From assembly GCA_034670405.1 (NCBI GenBank), contig JAXDDX010000003.1, positions 2,829,501 to 2,893,500 of the forward strand: a stretch of 64,000 nt of DNA. The letters are read 5' to 3'. The notes under the pieces are model-generated. The model ran no database searches, had not been told where the DNA came from, and saw only the letters and a list, made by a program, of their open reading frames with translations. The DNA is from Hoplostethus atlanticus (taxonomy: Eukaryota > Chordata > Actinopteri > Trachichthyiformes > Trachichthyidae). Below are positions 59,391 through 64,000 of this stretch, piece by piece (position 1 is the first letter of the stretch; each line of letters opens with the position of its first letter). A program made the position numbers and the translations under genes.

Positions 59391-59530
59391 GTTATAAAAA
59401 ATGTCCTTGAACCGGAGGACCCAGGTTCAAGCCCCTATGTCTGCAAGCATCTGCCTTGAAGCGTGAAGCAAAATGATAAAGAATTTCCCAACGGGGATCA
59501 ACAATGTATCACATTATTATTATTATATTA
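59391..59530 (+). mobile_element. tRNA-derived SINE with L2-like tail
   Basis: GACCCAGGTTCAAGCCCC is a good Pol III box B. The 3' end AATTTCCCAACGGGGATCAA then CAATGTATCA and (TTA)n parallels the 3' end of the LINE at 29950-29973, consistent with mobilisation by that LINE group. Confidence 0.6.
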
Positions 59531-59767
59531 TTCGCACATCAATTACAATAAAATAATCATTTTCGTAATTTCCCAAAAGATCAACAACAATGGCTAGATG
59601 AAATTGAATTGAATTAAGTAGGTTTAGAAATTAACATGCTAGGGGATTTCAGACAATGACAGTAACAAGTACATTACATGGTAATCTGCAAGGCATAAAT
59701 GAAAATATATCAGTAAAAGGAGGCTGAACTTTTACACACACACCCACACCCGCACCCAACACACACA

Positions 59768-59814
59768 CCATGTCCAGATCCATGTATCAGACCAATAACC
59801 AGATAGTGGGGACA
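59768..59814 (+). repeat. 47-nt direct repeat, copy 1
   Basis: Starts CCATGTCCAGATCCATGTAT and is nearly identical (3-4 changes) to 60778-60824. A CA-rich run precedes both copies. Confidence 0.8.
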
Positions 59815-60073
59815 AGGATTGGGGCAGACAGACATGAATAATGGAGTGATGATTTGCAGCCCAATTTTCTGACACGTCATCATGTCACCAGTTGAATTCC
59901 CTGTGGGGAAATTTGGAACCCTGGAATTCTGTCAATGCTGGCTGTTAATTCTCTGATGGATTGGGAAGCGTGTGTGTGTGTGTGTGTGTGCAGGTGCATA
60001 AATATGTGCTCACACACCAGTGAATTCATTCTGTATGGGTTGCAGGTTATAAATGTCTGTTGTGTGTATGTGT

Positions 60074-60533
60074 TAGAGGTGCAGCAATACCAGTTTTTTT
60101 TTAGATTTGAGTGCCGAATACAATTACAGGAACAATTGTGTCAACTGAATTCATGTATTATTTGATCAAAACATGCACGGACCATTGTATAATATTCCTC
60201 AATCAAATATAGAAGAAAGATAAATGACATTGAAATAAAATAGAAAATGGGCTGTACGGATATACGGTAGCTTCCCATTTTTCACACTGGTCAAACACAG
60301 CTTATTGATGGACTCTCAATAATACCTTATTCAGAAAAGGTCAACAGAAAAAGAACAGAGTGGTTGGTAACATCTGATAAAACAGAATTGCTTTTAGCCT
60401 GCTTTGCCTTTGAACCTTTGAACTTCACAGAGCAGCATTTCAGCAATTTTGCATGTTAATAATATAGGGACAGCTTCATTTGCGTTGGATCGGCGCCAAT
60501 CCCAATACTACAGATACTATCAGTGCACCTCTA
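60074..60533. mobile_element. hAT MITE with 8-bp target duplication
   Basis: A 460-nt element with TAGAGGTGCA at the left and its complement TGCACCTCTA at the right, flanked on both sides by GTATGTGT (60066-60073 and 60534-60541). An 8-bp target duplication and short imperfect termini are the hallmark of hAT transposons. The interior has no transposase, so mobilisation would need an enzyme in trans. Confidence 0.85.
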
Positions 60534-60552
60534 GTATGTGTGTTTGTGTGTT

Positions 60553-60554
<2 letters not shown>

Positions 60555-60604
<50 letters not shown>
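60555..60604. repeat. (GT)25 microsatellite
   Basis: Perfect GT run of about 50 nt just right of the hAT MITE. Confidence 0.97.
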
Positions 60605-60609
<5 letters not shown>

Positions 60610-60737
60610 ATACAGGGTATCTGTCTATGCCTCATTTGTCATATCGTGTAATGAAGATAAGGATGGTTATCACTGATGAATAATGAACACATAAGAACAC
60701 TAATCCTCAACTGAGATTTGCTGCCCATTACCACACC

Positions 60738-60744
<7 letters not shown>

Positions 60745-60776
<32 letters not shown>
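60745..60776. repeat. (CA)16 microsatellite
   Basis: Perfect CA run of 32 nt; directly precedes copy 2 of the 47-nt repeat. Confidence 0.97.
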
Positions 60777-60777
<1 letters not shown>

Positions 60778-60778
<1 letters not shown>

Positions 60779-60824
60779 CATGTCCTGATCGATGTATCAG
60801 ACCGATAACCAGATAGTGGGGACA
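60778..60824 (+). repeat. 47-nt direct repeat, copy 2
   Basis: Nearly identical to 59768-59814; the two copies bracket the hAT MITE at a spacing of 1010 nt. Confidence 0.8.
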
Positions 60825-60869
60825 CTTGCACAAGCCTTTTTGCATAGGTATGTGTCACATGAGCAAATG

Positions 60870-61290
60870 AGGCAGTAAGAGTTTACAAAGTGCTTTAACA
60901 AGTAAAACAACAAGGCACAAAATAAAGGGATAAGAATAGATGGGGAAATAATAGTAAAAAACACATGGATAAATAATAATAGGATAAAACACATGACATA
61001 AATGCAAGCCCATAACATTAAGTTTTAAGGAGCGATTTAAAATATGATACTGTTTCTGCTAGCCCGAGCTCCTCAGGTGGGCTGATCCAAAGCCTGGTTA
61101 CCTTTAGCCTTAAGCTGAGGACAGCAAGACGGGCCCTGCCTGAGGACCTGAGGCTGCACTCTGGCTCATATGGTTAAAATGTCGGCAAAATAGCTTGACG
61201 CCAGACCTAACTGTGCTTTAATCGCTGCTATTGTGAACTTTCGGTCAATTTGGAAGGCTATAATCAATAATGAATGTGGCACACAGAGCC
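60870..61290 (+). mobile_element. dispersed fish retro-element 3' region
   Basis: TTTACAAAGTGCTTTAACAA followed by an A/T-rich part, then GATCCAAAGCCTGG, GCCTTAAGCTGAGGACAGCA, GGGCCCTGCCTGAGGACCTG and TAGCTTGACGCCAGACC. This order matches a very common teleost non-coding repeat of LINE origin. No coding part is attached. Confidence 0.55.
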
Positions 61291-62874
61291 ATGTACCAGT
61301 CTGCACTGCACGCTCTCAAGGTCAGTCCCATGACCCGCCCCCAACTACCTAGCTCACAGAGGTGGGTGTGCCTACCTCACGCTTGTAGGATGTCTCACTT
61401 CTGACTGCTTCACGTTGGGAACATTACCCTTTTACAACAGATTACACAGTTTGAGTGAGACATGAAAGCAGAATTGATCGTGAAAGCAAGCAGAAGAGAC
61501 TGAAGCCAGCTGTCATTCTTTCACCAAACCCGCAGAGAAGCGGCCTCGGACCGAGGTTAGTAAAGTTAGCCCAAATACTACAACTGTATGGGACACACGT
61601 TTGTTTTACTGCTTGTTTTTGTTTAGCCAGCTTGCTAACTGTCAGTTAGTCTCTACTTTCGCCACATAGGCTGAACAACCAGCTGTTGCCTCAGCACCGA
61701 CACTGAAATGGAGGTGTTACCTGCTGCTGACACTTAATTGTACAGGTTTTTCATCCTGGGCCACACCAACACAGACACCAGAATGCCAAAGATAAGTATA
61801 AAATACAATATTTATTTAGAAAAGGTAGCCCATAGTAGCAAATTAAATAAAAGGTTAAAATCTTTGTCTTGCGCTCTAAAACGCCATAAAGTCCACTAAT
61901 CACTGTTAACCAAAATACTAATAATGTAAAGGAGAAACCTATAGTCCTTCAATGGAGTCCAGTCCTTATCTTTGATCCTCTCCTTCACAGTCCGTTCCTA
62001 GACCCCCTCTACTCCGGCCTGGAGTTTCTGTCCTGGTGCGTTGGTTCCCTTGGGGGAATCCCGAGCACAGAAGTTGAAGCGCTGCTTCGGCTAGCTAGCT
62101 GGCTGGAGTTCGGCGAACAGGAACAGTTGCACACCTAGGTAAACAGAGGGATCTTTACTTCCTGATCAAAAGCCCCACCACCAAACACACATGTAATTGC
62201 TGTAGTGTATAATTATTTACTTCCCTTTTACACTAAGGGAGAATGCGCCCATCAGTGATCTGAGGAGAAGTCCCGATGCTTCCAGGAGTTTGAGGTGGAT
62301 GGCTGCAGCTCAGCTGATGGAGGCGAGGCTGGACCAATTTCCCGGTGATGGCTGACGTGGAGAGGAGACAGCACCAAGAATCCACCCCCGGTGGACGACC
62401 TCGTACCTCGTACTCGTAGCTTGCATTTCGATTTTAGGAGAACCATAAGCTAGTTGACTGTCGAAGATCCAAGCAGTGGGTTGTGAAGAAGATGTATGAA
62501 GTAAAGATGGTAACACAAAGATGAGATGCTACTATACCCTACAAAGAGTGGCCTTTGTTATTGCTGCTCCCTCAGCCTCCTCTTTCTCACAACATAGCCC
62601 CGGTGCCAAAACCCCAGAAACAGGAGGCAACTGAGAAACATAAGTCCAGATTTCCAAAGTGAGAAATGCACACCAGAACAGTCGTCTACCTCAGTGGCAT
62701 GAATACAACTTGATACAAAAGACTGAACTATTCATCTTGACTGAGAAAAGTATAAGATGCATTCTTCATTTACATGAGTTGCATGTGAACCAAACCACTT
62801 TTTCAATTACATTGAACCAGATAACTTTTTGTGCTTATATCTACTATTTAGTCTCTTATTGTATCCTGATCCTT
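61291..62874. other. no confident gene; unassigned
   Basis: Possible short exon-like text at 61455-61556 ends in CCGAGGTTAGTAAAG, a donor-like sequence, but no start or partner exon is clear. The minus strand at 61800-62560 has AATAAA near 61812 and short frames without known domains. It could be an unrecognised LTR element. Confidence 0.3.
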
Positions 62875-64000
62875 TGGGGGGGGGGGGGTCTTATTTGCAT
62901 TTTCTCAATATCCTTATCTATTATGTTTCTGTCTGCTCAGGTGCTTGCACAAGGGTCTATACAAGTGTCTTGTTTCCACAGCGTGGTGAAATAGGGTGCC
63001 CGCACTTGCTGATAACTTATGTCAATAAATTGTTCCTAAAAAATGATTTCTTTCTCATCCTGTTGCCAATAGGGATATTTGTCAGCAAGGCAATTTTGAA
63101 AACATCTGGTGCAGCATTAGCTTGCCTAGAAAAGCTCCACTTTGCCCTGTTCAGGAAAATGGGCTATTATTTTCACTGAAGGTTATGGTCTTATAAATGA
63201 CCTTTGCAAGTAAACATGATGGTATTAGCCATTGAGCATGAGCGTACTAATAGTTGTTGATATATAAAATGACATGTGGTTGGAATTCTGTGTACAACTG
63301 GAACGATAGCAATGACTAGCAATCCAATCTCCATGGCATCCATTTTAAATGTGAAATACAGCTTGTTATTAGCTTTTTGTTTATTTTAGTACATCCCTGC
63401 ATGGCTGTCATGGGATTTTGATGATACCAGTGCTCAGTTTCATGACAACATATGACATTTACATTGACAGCATAAAAACTATGGCTAACATTAGCTGAGC
63501 AAATAAAGGTACTCTGGTACTCTGACAAAACAGCAAGCGCACTTTCCATCTGCATTTGCAAAAAAATCCACAGATATACTAAATGGTGTTATCTTGACTA
63601 TATAATAGAGCCTCATTGTCCTGGCGAAGAAAAGTCCACCAAATAGATTGAATTACCAGGCCATACATGGATATGACAATGTCCAAGTACATTCTGAAAA
63701 GTCCTCTTTTAACTGATGGTCAGCTGGTAAGTTTATTTATCTGTCTATTACTCCGCTGGCTGTACGCAACCTATTGATGTGATTTCCACATAGCCAAAGC
63801 TGGTCTAAGGCATCATCCACTTCAACAGGTCCCCTGTATTGACCATTTGGATTGGGACATTTGATATGATTTTTCATTTCACAGAGGCAGGCAAGATTAT
63901 GTGGTTTCCTTTCCCACGTTTTTCCCCTTGTATAGCACCCACTCTACAAAGAATTGGTAAACGGCCAGGTGGTATTGCCTGAAATACAGAAAAAGAGAAA
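62875..64000. other. no gene seen
   Basis: G run of about 13 at 62876-62888, otherwise AT-rich. Frames of up to 116 codons show no recognisable domain. Confidence 0.45.

Noticed and set aside
61455..61649. Exon reading KQKRLKPAVILSPNPQRSG followed by a donor-like sequence
   Set aside because: No ATG in frame and no partner exon. Kept only as a note in the unassigned region.
62829..63179. 116-codon frame with hydrophobic segments
   Set aside because: Its apparent Gly linker comes from a G run, and neighbouring sequence is plain AT-rich DNA.

Overview
The window looks like intergenic or intronic DNA from a ray-finned (teleost) fish. The reasons are the very high density of (GT/CA)n and (GA/CT)n microsatellites, tRNA-derived SINEs with layouts typical of fish genomes, L2/Maui-type LINEs, a Ty3/Gypsy pol remnant, hAT- and Tc1/mariner-type DNA transposon debris, and the lack of prokaryote-like gene packing. 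I found no intact, confidently nameable host protein-coding gene. Nearly all recognisable coding sequence is retro-element or transposon sequence. One orphan open frame at about 28.0-28.5 kb could be a host exon but is unidentified.

Layout. 1-1.3 kb: decayed Ty3/Gypsy reverse transcriptase followed directly by LTR-like DNA, then a Tc1/mariner-like terminus. 1.5-4.1 kb: a head-to-head inverted duplication of a multi-copy uncharacterised gene family, both copies broken. 4.8-5.4 kb: fragment of another non-LTR element. 5.4-12.7 kb: microsatellite-rich DNA without genes. 12.7-15.6 kb: a near-perfect 2.9-kb palindrome carrying two copies of a Tc1/mariner-like transposase N-terminus, one arm interrupted by a roughly 0.4-kb insertion, with telomere-like repeats at its right edge. 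17.0-18.4 kb: 5'-truncated LINE with an open 382-codon RT frame. 24.4-25.4 kb: an older foldback element. 28.8-30.1 kb: internally deleted LINE of the same family, ending in (TATC)n. 33.4 and 60.9 kb: LINE-type 3' ends. 35.9-36.8 kb: hAT-like element. 38.6, 44.4, 45.5, 57.8, 58.3 and 59.4 kb: SINE copies. 41.9-42.3 kb: solo LTR with a 5-bp target duplication. 57.4-57.8 kb: foldback element. 60.1-60.5 kb: hAT MITE with a perfect 8-bp target duplication.

Three diverged copies of an unidentified sequence family lie at about 20.1, 27.5 and 54.1 kb. Two further pairs of related segments (11.2/12.9 kb and 12.1/16.0 kb) suggest an old local duplication. These, the large palindrome and the inverted gene duplication are the least explained features. 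The recognisable sequences do not form a pathway; the window is mostly layered transposon history. All similarity statements come from reading the sequence and remembered family features, not from database searches, and boundaries are approximate unless a target-site duplication fixes them.
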